DNA of 64,000 nt from Lomentospora prolificans (taxonomy: Eukaryota > Ascomycota > Sordariomycetes > Microascales > Microascaceae). The position numbers were made by a program, and so were the translations under genes. Shown here piece by piece: positions 1 to 10,114 of the stretch (positions are counted from its first letter, which is position 1; each line of letters begins with the position of its first letter). The stretch is taken from NCBI GenBank assembly GCA_029532625.1, contig JARFXM010000011.1:4725501-4789500 (forward strand), in the 5' to 3' direction. Below the pieces are notes generated by a model. It had not been told where the DNA came from and did no database searches. It saw only the letters and a list, made by a program, of their open reading frames with translations.

Positions 1-843
1 CTAGTGCTATACTGTTCGCAACCCCAGATTTCCTGGTCCAATCATGGTTTATTAGTGAGAGTGTGCTTCATTTATCTGCCGACGGCATTTCATTTTGTTG
101 TTGTGTGGGCGTGCGATGGGGGAGGCATCATCGCGCGACCAAGATCATGGACAGAGCTTCGAAACACGACAATATCGGGGAAAGCTTGCGAGATTAAAGT
201 AGTATGGACAATAGCGTCTGAAGTTTTGGACTAGTCCTGATCTTCTGCGAAGTTATATTCCAGTTCCAGGAAATCCCCCGGGAAGCGATAACTCGATGAC
301 ATATTTGTATCGGCCTCGAACTTTTTGACGACAGCCCAACATGTTGTTTGCAATCCATGTCCCTTACCCATCACGTATTAGAATGGGCTGCTATAAGCGT
401 GAATGTCCTCTAAGGGATATTCGCTTCTATTAGTATTCAGCTCCATTCCCACAACTATCTTGCAACGCGCAGCTTTGTCCAGGGCGCATCAACCATTGCA
501 ATCCGCATCCTGGGAGATCGGATACCGCGATAACCACACTAACCTGCTCAAGTATATCCGGAGAAGCACCGGTCGCGGATCACTACGCTCCGACTTTTGC
601 GGAGGAAGCATCGCCATGACCAATCAACAGCCGGTTATATATCATGGCAATTTGACATCATCGCGGATAGTCCACGCTTTCGGGAGAAAACCGGGATTTC
701 GAGGCGAGCTAGAATTAGATGTCGCTCGCGTCAAGAAGTCTTCATAACGACATTGCGAATCATCCTTATCTACGCCGATACCCGACATGTGGCGCCCAGC
801 GAAAGCTTTAGCACACTTTCGATTTTTAAACGGCAGGCTCAAC
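1..843. other. Upstream intergenic stretch
   Basis: No gene could be supported here. Several short open frames overlap on both strands, but none shows a domain, a signal peptide or splice-consistent continuation. The last few hundred bases presumably contain the promoter of the LPMO gene that starts at 844. Confidence 0.4.
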
Positions 844-1867
844 ATGATTCAACTATCGTACGCGGTTTTTGGATTGATCTTGGGCTTCGTGAACCCAGTG
901 CTCTGCCACGGGTCTCTCAAGACTATACAGGTGAACGGACAGGACTACCCCGCCTGGCAGGTCGGTCAAGATGACTACGTTACGCCACCACCGGTTCGGT
1001 ATGCGAGGAAGCTCAAAGATGTTGGACCAGTCCCCGACTTTACGACCTCTGATATTACGTGAGTGTGCTTGGCCTCCTTCACGCGATGATCCCAGAGTTC
1101 TAACATACTAGTAGGTGCGGTGCGGGTGGAAACATACCAGCGGAAGGCATCATCGAGCTCAAGGCTGGTGACAAAGTGTTTGTAGACCCGAGATGAAAGG
1201 TTTGAGATATAGGCGCCTGACGATATTCTTTTAGGACCCTAAAGTGGGACCAATGGGGAAGTTCACACAGCGGTCCAGTCATGAAGTAAGCCCCGAAGCA
1301 TCTCACATCTCACCGATCAGAAAGGAGCTAAGCAGGTGAACAGCTACCTAGCCCATTGCACCAATGACGACTGCAAGACCTTCAAAGGCGACGAGGGAAA
1401 CGTCTGGGTTAAAATCTCGCAACTGGGTTATAACCCTACCGCCAACCCGCCGTGGGCATCCGACCTTCTCCGCGAGCTCGGCGCTCAGTGGTCAGTCATT
1501 ATCCCGCCGACATTAGCGCCAGGCGAATACCTCTTGCGTCACGAGATTCTGGGTCTTCACGTAGCGGAGAAGGCAATGGGCGCTCAGTTCTATCCAAGCT
1601 GCACGCAGATTCGGGTCACGGATGGGGGATCCAGCGAGTTGCCGGAAGGAGTCGCGTTACCGGGTGCGTACGACCCGAATGATACGTCGGGGGTAAGTTC
1701 TGTCTTTTTTCATCTCTTTTGTGCTTGAACGTTGGATGTGATGTTAACCGTAGTTACAGATTCTTGTAGCTTTGTGGAAGGTGAATCAGGGGCAACAGGA
1801 GTATGTTGCTCCGGGAGGGCCGGTGTGGAGCGAAGCAGCTCCTGACCCCAATCGAGCTGGCTCCTAA
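844..1867 (+). CDS. AA9 lytic polysaccharide monooxygenase (secreted)
   Basis: Copper-dependent oxidase of the AA9 (former GH61) family, acting outside the cell on cellulose or related beta-glucans. Five exons fit phase and consensus: 844-1058, 1115-1177, 1235-1285, 1344-1692 and 1760-1867, giving 261 residues. Residues 1-21 are a signal peptide. Cleavage exposes His22, the N-terminal half of the copper histidine brace. The second ligand is the His in the SSHSGPV motif of exon 3, and the axial Tyr lies in QFYPSC. The C-terminal stretch ending in APGGPVW matches the usual AA9 PGP(A/L)W tail. There is no CBM1, so this is a catalytic-domain-only member. Family and fold are clear; regioselectivity (C1 or C4) and exact substrate cannot be read from the sequence. 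Confidence 0.92.
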
Positions 1868-2031
1868 GAATAGGAGGTGGCGGCGTTGTTTAAGGCGGTA
1901 GCTGGTACGGGGCCGCAAACAAGGGAATCTATGGCCTGGATTAGGTCATTCTATGATGCAAATATCGGAAACACTCGCGATTCCCTCGCTCTTGGGGAAA
2001 AGAAAATCTGCAAATCTTGAGCTGTCAGGGA

Positions 2032-2498
2032 TTACACGTTCTTCTTTCCCCTAGCCCTCTTCCTGACTCCAACTCCAGTCAAAAGCAGGCTTCTAAGAAT
2101 AGCAACTCCACCAGTATAGATCAGGTATCCCCATTCCTGTACCCGCCAGTTTCTCAGAGAAAGTCGGTTCTGGTGCTCAAGAGACACATACAAACTCGCG
2201 AGGATGGCTACATTACATCGACGACGAGCACGCCTCCAATAACAGTCTTCCAGACCCTGACATCCGGCGTAGCTCGGAGCACCCCAGCAAGAACAATTGC
2301 AAGGAATGCGTATAGGGCGGCCAGTTGGTGGAACAGAAAGGCGTGATTTGGGTCCGCCACCGACATGGAGGACGGGATGAGGGCGTCCATCAAGTGGTCG
2401 CGATTGAAGATGACGCCGTAGACGGTTGGGACAAGGCTTAAGGGGTCGACCCAGGTAAACCAGACCCGGTAGAATGTGGACATTCTTTGGGATGTCAT
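2032..2498 (-). pseudogene. DUF7704-type small membrane protein, frame-shifted
   Basis: A small integral membrane protein of the fungal DUF7704 type, function unknown. The N-terminal part from the ATG at 2498 begins MTSQRMSTFYRVWF and contains the family-like WVDPLSLVPTVYG and FHQLAALYAFLAIVL segments. It stops at about 2208 just after the third hydrophobic segment. The expected C-terminal helix, including NWRVQEWGYLIYTGG, follows directly in another frame and ends at 2032. The gap between frames is only a few bases, too short for an intron, so a one-base indel near 2208-2218 is the simplest reading. It may be a real inactivation or an assembly error. An upstream in-frame ATG at 2597 is less likely as the start. 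Confidence 0.6.
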
Positions 2499-2599
2499 AT
2501 TGCTCGTTTTGCGCGTGCGATGTACTTTGTAGATGATGACTTTCCCTGTTTGATGGTGCAGAATAGAATTGAAGAAAGTCCAAATGATGCATGCCAAAG

Positions 2600-4907
2600 G
2601 TGGTTTACGAAAACATCAATGGAAGTAGTGCTTACGACAAGACTTGGAGCATTGGAACGGACAAGGAACGAAAGCGACCGCCAGCGACAGCCCAAAAATG
2701 GGTAGGTGTAATACTGTACACCCCCAATGTAGCGAAAGGAATAGCTGAAATCGTCTGACACGCCCACAGACAAGGAGCGGAAAACAATCAGCACCGTAGT
2801 TGACTGCGAAGGGAGAAGGGAAGGATCAATCAATAATGCACAGGCAGCCGCCGTTTGCCAGACCTGTGTACCAATGATATATCGCCATGATTATTACCAT
2901 GTCGGGCGGGCTAGGAAGTGATAAGAAAGGATAAACTCTCGGACATGCCGTTTCCAGCTAGGAAGGACCATGGGCGAAGTGCTACAGTATAGAGCATCAA
3001 AAGAACACGATGGAAGGGATAAATTTAGGTACGTTTAGAATGTGGTTGGCGTAGTCAAAGAAGGTTTAGATTCGGGTCGACGCCAGCCGGCATTAATCCG
3101 CGAAAAAAACGCTCAACTCAGCTTCATGCGCCCTTACCACACTGCAAACACGCTGAGCACTATTACTAACAGCAGTTTCTACCAGTCGAGCGCCTTTGTA
3201 ATGACAGGATTTGGATTCTGGGGAGAAGGAGCGGACTAGGGAGTGTTACTCGACAATATACAGGTGGCGCGCCCTATCTCATGAAGCGAAACACTGTTAT
3301 CCCCCAGATCTGCCATACCTCATACCGAGCGCGCTGTCGGATAACAGCTCGAGTAACAGTATTTTTGATCTCAATTCGCGTTGTCCAGGCCTAACTATAT
3401 CTGTAGGCTTAGTAAGGGGAAGAGCGAGCTTCGTGAGGGAGCCACCTGACAGTCCGTGAAAGGGTTCTCCTTTTGAGGGGTCTCGAGGAGCCAGCGTTCC
3501 ATGGGGGTTTTATCACATGGCTACTGTAGTGAAGTAGGCTACCTTGCGTCCAAATAATCAGGGAAAGAAAAATACATTTGTCCTTGTAGAGAGTCTTCTC
3601 GGGTATGTATCCTCGGAAACTGGAACGAAGCCTTCTGCCAGACCTTCGCCCCGCGGCTGAAGCTTCAATATCACCTCTGAGGCGATTCGGCCTCGAGTAA
3701 GTCGAACGGAGAAATCCGCTTGAAAGCCTGCAGATCGAGGCTTCTTTATGTCAAGGGGTAAGTTTGTCGCAGCGACATAATAAAGCTCTCCTTGTACGTC
3801 TTCTCGCGCAGGAATGGAGTCTTGATACCTTGAAGCCGCGGGCGCTGATCTAATTCTTAGGACAATCTGGACTAATTGGTTTGTATTTTTTTTTTTTTTT
3901 TTCCTCGCTTGAGGGTCGTGAGGCAATACACTGGGGACCAGCACCTCGTGAGAGGATAGTTTTTTTTTTTAGACTACTAAGTCAAGGATGAGATTCCCGA
4001 GCGCTAACGTCACCGAGAAGTGCACGTGTACCTCATTCTAAGTCCTCATGATGCTTGATGCTGTCTTTCAGGCCAGTAAACAACTGCCCTAGGTCAAAAG
4101 AGTTAAAACTGAATATGTTGAGGTTGCGTTTGGAACGTATATTATATGTTAGGAAGGTAGCGAAGCCAATCACGTTGCCTGTTTGTGTGTTACTTTTTCA
4201 TTTTCATTTTTATTTTTCGTAGCTGGCCTAGAGGTGTCAATACAGTAAAATCCAGGGATATATGGGGATAACTTATATAGGGAGCCAGCCGGCGATGAGA
4301 TGGTCAGCCTGGCGTTTTGGACCCTAGGCTTAGGCGAATGCATCTGAACTCACATCGGATTGGGCATTCCAGCCGTCTGACAGGGTGCCACGACGCGAAA
4401 GTGAGCCCTCCTCGCCCAATACTTCATCAGACCGTAGACTGCTCTGTCTCAATTATTCATGGTTGCGTAGAAATACACACCGCGTTCCGCGCATTTCCAC
4501 TTCCCTCGCGTCAATATGGGTGTATTTGCTGGCGGAACGTCTATTAATAATATGTTTTTGCATTTGTAGGCTTGCTCCGACGTCGTTGGCATCACTCCGG
4601 ATTCGTCCGGCCGCGGATCGGATGAGCGGGTTAGTCCCGTCACTAACTGTTCCACAAGCTATCACTTTAGGAAGAAGCGGGTAGAAATTCCGAACGTCGA
4701 AATTCAAGAAATCAAGCCATTCCGTGAGTTGGTTGCGCGAGTCGAGTCGACAACGCCAAGACAAAGACTCTTGATGGTCTATAAATGCGGTAACACCTTT
4801 TTACGCTGGTTATTTGAAGAAACATCCACGTATTCTTCATATCTCCAGACTCCTACGAATCTTATTTCCCCCTTTCCCTCCCGATACCGACCCTGCCATC
4901 TCTCTCC
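2600..4907. other. Gene-free stretch
   Basis: About 2.3 kb without a supportable gene. It contains several homopolymeric T tracts (about 3885-3902, 3960-3970 and 4194-4218). The final 150 bases before 4908 are rich in C and T, as expected of a fungal core promoter for the NmrA-like gene. Short open frames here lack domains. Confidence 0.4.
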
Positions 4908-6018
4908 ATGTCGAAGCTTTTTGTTGTCTTTGGTGTCACGGGGCAGCAAGGAGGTGGCCTAATCAACTATCTTCTGCAACACCCTAAATTTTCCGATGTG
5001 TACAGACTCCGGGGTATCACGCGAGATCCTTCTAAGCCTGCCGCTAAAAGGTTAATCGAACGAGGCGTTGAAATAGTCCAGGTGTCGATCCCATATGACT
5101 TACTTGTATAAGTATATAGAGAGTCTCTCCTAATCCGCGCTACTAGGCAGACCTGAGTGACCCTAAGTCCTCGCCTTCAGCTGTTGGGGGTGCTGATGTT
5201 GTTTTCTCCGTGACCAACAGTGAGCAAACCATTCATCAATACAGATGCAACTCTATATTAACATTATCTAGTTTGGGATACTGGAGATGCCGAGCTGGAA
5301 GAAGCTCAGGGCAAGGCCGTGGCCGATGCAGCCCGGGCAGCGGGTGTATCACAATTCATCTGGTCGTCTCTGCCCAGTATCAACAAGATAACCGGTGGCA
5401 GAGTCACAGACTTCCTCCACTTTGAAAGCAAAGCCAAGGTCGAGGAACATGTCCGCAGTCTCGGGTTCCCTTATACCGTTTTCTTTTGGGCAGGTTGGTA
5501 CATGCAAAACGCGAAGAATTCCGTCTTCCCCCCTCACCTGGAGGTATTATGACCCAGATCCACAATTTTTCTGTTTGTTGCGAAGACGGCTAAGAAAGGA
5601 ATAGAGCTCCGAAGGGGAGATCGTGCTCCCGCTGGCGTGGCCAGATAACATGGAGATGGCATACATCGACATCGACGATATTGGCAAATATCTAGCCCCA
5701 GCTCTCCGAGATCCCGCCAGGTGGAATGGGAAAAAGGTCATCGGCGCGACCGCCTTTTACACGGCCAAACAAGTTACGGATACTTGGTCGCGCGTTACTG
5801 GAAAGAAAGTGAGGTATGCTAGCTTGGAGGAATTGCCCCCTTCTTCCGGGAGCTTTATCGAAGAGAACGTATATCGACCGAACCCAGTTTTGATTGAGGT
5901 GGGATATTTCGGGAAGGATGGCGACGCTGAGCTAGAGCGTCTCAAGTCACAGCTGGACGAGGAGTTGAATACCTGGGAGTCATATCTCAAGAAAAATGGG
6001 CCCTGGTTTGAGTCTTAG
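4908..6018 (+). CDS. NmrA-like family NAD(P)-binding protein
   Basis: An atypical short-chain dehydrogenase of the NmrA/HSCARG type, which binds NAD(P) and often acts as a redox sensor or transcriptional co-regulator rather than as a classical enzyme. Four exons fit: 4908-5081, 5147-5219, 5272-5543 and 5605-6018, giving 310 residues. The Rossmann motif VFGVTGQQGGG is at residues 6-16. It is followed by GITRDPSKPAA, where the cofactor 2'-phosphate region is expected, and by VSQFIWSSLPS in the central sheet. The C-terminal part, including YIDIDDIGKYLAPAL, matches the family's helical substrate-side lobe. Length is normal. The third intron (5544-5604) has a donor GTATTA, weaker than the others, so that junction is the least certain. 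Target protein or pathway is unknown. Confidence 0.85.
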
Positions 6019-6619
6019 TGATGGTCACCAGCTTCCCAGATCAGCTAGACCAGGCCAGCGTCACAGGACGTGATCGGCTCTCTTGACGAGATATTGGAAT
6101 TATTTGTCTAGACGGAAGTCGAAGATATACACATTTTATTGCTCTTATTATTCAAATAGTACGTAACGAGTCTCGCTCTATACGACACATTCCAAGCCGC
6201 TCTCTGTCCACTCCTGTTCCCGCAGCGCATGGGCTTCCTCAATGCTCTCGATCTCCACAATCCCGTTTCTCTTGGCATATTCCTTTCAGTGCTTGAGCAT
6301 ACCATCGAAACATTTCGGGTATTTCGCCCGCAGGTCAATATCATCTGCCAAGGAAACTCATACATCTCAGAGGCAATTCAAATCTAAGCTTAATAGGCTG
6401 CTAGTGCTTGCAAGGAAAAATGAAAAGAATGCCAAGGTAGTTGACACCCTTCAGGCGTCTCTAGAGTTGAGAAAAGAACCCGAAAAAGACATTGATAGCT
6501 TGGCTATTACCTGCCAAAGGAACGCAAGATACATCCTCCTCAAATACTCTTGGCCTTAAAATATCGTTCGCCTACCAAAATTGCCTTTCTTTCCTTTCCA
6601 ATTGGTGGTGGGATTTGAC
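6019..6619. other. Decayed sequence downstream of the NmrA-like gene
   Basis: No intact gene. On the minus strand between about 6170 and 6350 a frame reads like a conserved tail (contains KYPKCFDGMLKH and GIVEIESIEEAHALR) but is broken by two stops. It lies downstream of the dynamin-like relic and could be its distal tail or a different decayed gene. Confidence 0.3.
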
Positions 6620-6971
6620 TCAGATATTACGATATCCTGGTCTTCATATGGGGCTGTGGCTCCGGAAGGTTCAGGATCCGTTTCTAGAACCTCTACAAGT
6701 TATTGGATCTCTGTCTGCGAAGTGCTGTTAGACATATTGGTCTCTGTAGCCTGTAATAGCTCTACGAGGCTACTCTCTGAAATCTTGAGTCGCTCTGTCA
6801 CAGGATGCCGTGTGGAATTGAGTATTATTCCCTCTCTCTCGCAATCTTGTTGATGAGAGTATCGTCAAGACCCTGGACAACATCCGGGGTGAACAGCTGT
6901 GGCACGGCCCTCATGACACAAGACTCAGTAACAAGAGTGCCAAAGTCGTCAATGACACATTTTAGAGCAAC
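6620..6971 (-). pseudogene. Dynamin-like GTPase relic, GED part
   Basis: Minus-strand frame reading VALKCVIDDFGTLVTESC, then PQLFTPDVVQGLDDTLINK and IARERE. This is the order and wording expected of the GTPase effector domain of fungal dynamin-like proteins: an AYYKVA-type helix, an IDD(V/F) stretch, an LFSP-type turn and the IAxE helix. It continues to about 6620 with an in-frame stop. It is collinear with the GTPase fragment at 7928-8165 on the same strand but separated from it by the inverted stalk segment. Not expressible as a protein in this arrangement. Confidence 0.65.
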
Positions 6972-6993
6972 CTAGGATCGGAGACTGACAGCA

Positions 6994-7893
6994 GTGCTAG
7001 AAAACGACATCTGGAATCAATTTCTAGGAGTTCTTGGCGATGTGACTCGGGGTGTCAAGCACTGCAGAGAGGACCTCGACAAGCTCGGCCCGCCACGAGC
7101 ATCGGCCGGGCAGTCTCATCAATACCTTTGGGATGCAAGCGTCAGATTCTCTAGACGAGTGTCAGTTGTGGTGTGTGCTCAATACTCCCACCCTTACGTC
7201 ACGACAGGCGACGAACAATATCCAAAGCGCTTACGGGCTGTTGTTCACAACTCCCTTACAGAGTTTGCACATATAATGCTCACGAAAGGCCATGCACACG
7301 AGATTGTGGAAACTCCGTCACCGCATGAACGGAGGCAGATTTCGCGATCCCAGTAGAATGAAACTACGAAGATCATGAGAGAGCATCGAGGTTGTGAGTT
7401 GCCTGGTACCTTCAAGCCCCAAATAATGGGGTTTTATTCAGGCAACAAGCGGAGCCTTGGCAAGGGCTTCTGGACGATTGGGGTTGGAATATTATCTCTC
7501 GCATCCAAAACGGCATTAATCGAGGAATGGAGTACGCTTTGGATAGTGACACAGCCACTGGAATTCTCACAAATGTTGTCAACCCTAAACTTCATGGGAT
7601 CAAGCACCAGATGAAGGAAAAGACGGCTGAAATCCTAGAGCAATATGACAACAGGGCATCCAATAACATACAACCACTACCTAACGGAACCAGTACAAAA
7701 GTTAGAGTCAACGTCGTAAGAGCGAGTTCCTAGACCATGCGGAAATACAGCTCGAGAACCGGGGTCCCACTAAGAGGTAAAGCCAAACTGACGTGGTTTG
7801 TTTGATCAGTATCCTATCGGCCAATAGTGAAGCAGACATGGAGCGCTATGCATGCTCTGAGGCAATTGACTATTCTAAAGCGTACTACGAGGT
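6994..7893 (+). pseudogene. Dynamin-like GTPase relic, inverted stalk segment
   Basis: Plus-strand fragments follow the order of the dynamin middle/stalk domain. They are VKHCREDLDKLGPPRAS, then KRLRAVVHNSLTEFAHIM and TKGHAHEIV. Next come ELPGTF at about 7395, QQAEPWQGLLDDWGWN at about 7445, KEKTAEILEQYDN at about 7617 and GHPITYNHYLTE at about 7655-7690. The last is EAIDYSKAYYEV at about 7893. Frames shift several times and stops interrupt them. The segment lies in opposite orientation to the GTPase and GED parts that flank it. Both edges match the point where the domain would continue, so the whole block looks inverted in place. Confidence 0.7.
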
Positions 7894-7927
7894 AAAGTCT
7901 AGAACGAGCTCTGAAGGAATTTTAAAT

Positions 7928-8165
7928 CTAATTTTCTCTCAACATGGAGATACCAAGGCATTGACTATTGATGTCTTTCCAGGCCCCTTGGGAGGGGAGA
8001 AGAATAGGTCTCGTTAGCATCGCGATCCTGGAGAGAATATCCTCGCGTGCTATAGTCCCTGTTACGCAAAACATGCCAGCCAAGGCAAAATTGGACGTCT
8101 CTATTTTGCACGAGGTCAATGTAATACTGCTCGCTGTCCTAATCAGGGTCTAAAGTATCTGGTTT
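7928..8165 (-). pseudogene. Dynamin-like GTPase relic, GTPase-domain part
   Basis: Minus-strand frame beginning KPDTLDPD, an in-frame stop, then DSEQYYIDLVQNRDV and LGWHVLRNRDYSTR. This is the G4 region (TKPD) and following strand of a fungal dynamin-like GTPase. A second frame carries SQGAWKDINSQCLGI and MLREN. The P-loop and switch motifs that should precede it are missing: upstream sequence (8166-8586) has no recognisable dynamin residues. The relic is therefore 5'-truncated as well as internally inverted. Confidence 0.65.
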
Positions 8166-8586
8166 CAACAAGTCTGATATTGCGGTCGCGATTTGGTCGA
8201 TCGGCAGATTCCAGCCTGGTTGAAGAAGAATTCTGGTCATGATTAACAGTAGATTCTCCACTCTGGACTCATCATACACAAGCATATCCTGACTATTATA
8301 GTCTTTATAGTCCTCGAACACCCTTTTCTGCCACTGGCGCTGGCTGGTCGATGGCGCTATCTGTTGACTTTGTCTTGAACCTCGTAACCGAGTCGCTGGC
8401 ACATCTCTACGTATCTCTCCCCGCACGACGTGATATTGACCAGCGCACGATTATATGCAGGCAAGCTACGCCGCGCCGATTCGGGTCGTAATATCATCAG
8501 AGAATGGCGCATAAAGTGCCAACGCGTTAACCCATTGGCATACGTGAACATGGGATAGAATTGCCGTAATACGAAAGCCGACCCAC
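8166..8586. other. Unassigned sequence between two minus-strand genes
   Basis: Two overlapping minus-strand frames read like protein (RPESARRSLPAYNRALV and YVEMCQRLGYEVQDK in one, KRVFEDYKDYNSQDMLVY in the other), but I recognise no family. They could be the 3' end of a lost gene that became joined to the dynamin relic. Confidence 0.25.
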
Positions 8587-10114
8587 TCAAGTCCCTTGCC
8601 GGATCGGTCGGATTTCGTCTGCCACCGCGTTCTTGTCACCTGAGGCCGCCGTCTTTTCCCGGGGTTCCGCCAGGGTAGCCCAATCCGGCTCATCAATGCG
8701 AGTGCCATACCGATTAGGTGCCATACGGTCGTTTATGGCCTTGCGCCAGTAGGTAAGGTCTTCATCCTTGACGCGCAAACCCCCGGGGAAGAAAATGGGC
8801 ACAAGTGAGGTACCAGCCATCGGGTACTTCTCCTCGACCTTTTTCAGTACGGAAGCGACTCGTTTATCGCGAATTATTTCTACAAGTTTAAGATGGATGC
8901 CAAAAGCGCCGGGTGTGCGACTAGCCCCTGCAGCATGGAGATTCTGAACGCTGCCAAGCAGGCCGATACCGAGCAAGTCTAAAGCGCATGAATGTGAGAC
9001 AGGCTGACACATATGCAAAGTCAAAAGACAAACGGGAGGTGCGGGGGATGCGGACATACACCAGGAATTCTGCTGCAAGCCTGCCACGTTGATCAGCAGC
9101 ACAATCCACAGCAAAGCAAGGACGGCCGAGACAATCCTGGTGAACAGAGTAGGGCGCGCTGTTCGAGTCCCCATCGCGAGGATCTCCAGGTCGAGTCCGA
9201 TGCCCTTCTTTCCTAGAATGAGCACCGCATGCCGGCTACCATTACCCTGGGTGATGGTGACGGTCGCACCGCCTTTTTTGGGGCAGGCCCACTTCTCCTC
9301 GCTCCACTGCGGCAGCGAAGCGCCTATAAGAGCCAGCATGGTCCCCGCCGCGGTGACAAGGAAGATACCCCAGTCATCACTGACGATCCAAGGAATGATG
9401 GAGATGATGAGCTGGATAACGATGACTGCCATGCCCGAGTACCATACCCAGTCTAGGGTGGGAACCCCGTGCGGCACCGGCGGGTTCTCGTCGACTTCGT
9501 AAACGGTCACGCGCAAGGCCTCCCACTCCGGCGCCGGCTTTGTAAGGATGGCTTCTGAATAGGCAGGGGGCTGAGGTTGATGGATATCCACGGTGGCCGC
9601 GGGCGGGACGTGGGGCTGTTCCGTTAGCATTTCGCCGTCGACGCGGTCGTCCTCGTCTCGCAGTAGGCGACCTAGGATCCAGCTCTTGGTGGTTCTGCTG
9701 TGAGAACTCACGGCGCCAATGACGGTCGCGTTGGCCATGTCGGCGTCGGGCATAAGACGGCCATCTGTTTTTTTTGGGGGCGCAAGGGTTCTATCAGAGA
9801 GGCCGCGCGAAAGAAAACTGACCGAGATTTGGGCAACAGGACCTACCACCAAAGACCCTCAGGAGGGTGCTAGCCGCATAGGCGACCCAACCAAAGGAGA
9901 AAGCAACGGGAGTCACGATGCGACCCGATACCTGCGCAATGGATTTCTGCACGATATCGGGCCCGAGGAGCATCAAGACGGAGAGGATGTCGCTCGGGTT
10001 GTGCCATTGACCGGAGAGAAATCCGGCAACGGTCGTTGGGTCCTCGGCGCCGCCATCGCGAGAGACTAGCAGATTCAAAAGCCCCGACGAGCCGGGAAAA
10101 GAGAAGGGCGCCAT
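8587..10114 (-). CDS. Conserved fungal multi-pass membrane protein, function unknown
   Basis: A membrane protein of a family common in filamentous ascomycetes with no assigned role. Three exons fit: 10114-9847, 9764-9060 and 8978-8587. The start MAPFSFPGSSGLL is chosen because it opens the first conserved hydrophobic block. The second exon has a cytosolic-looking stretch followed by GVPTLDWVWYSGMAVIVIQ, a second helix, PQWSEEKWAC and NGSRHAVLILG. The splice 9060/8978 (donor GTATGT) restores NSWYLLGIGLLGSVQN, a further helix. After it comes an amphipathic C-terminal region with YPMAGTSLVPIFFPGGLR. Ignoring the second intron leaves the frame open but breaks the helix. Topology suggests about four to five membrane spans, with the large central and C-terminal parts on one side. 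No catalytic motif was seen. Confidence 0.75.

Noticed and set aside
3558..3944. 128-codon minus-strand frame
   Set aside because: Begins in a poly-T tract, Lys-rich at the start, and shows no domain.
5395..5741. Short frames on both strands inside the NmrA-like gene
   Set aside because: Shadows of the spliced gene in other frames.
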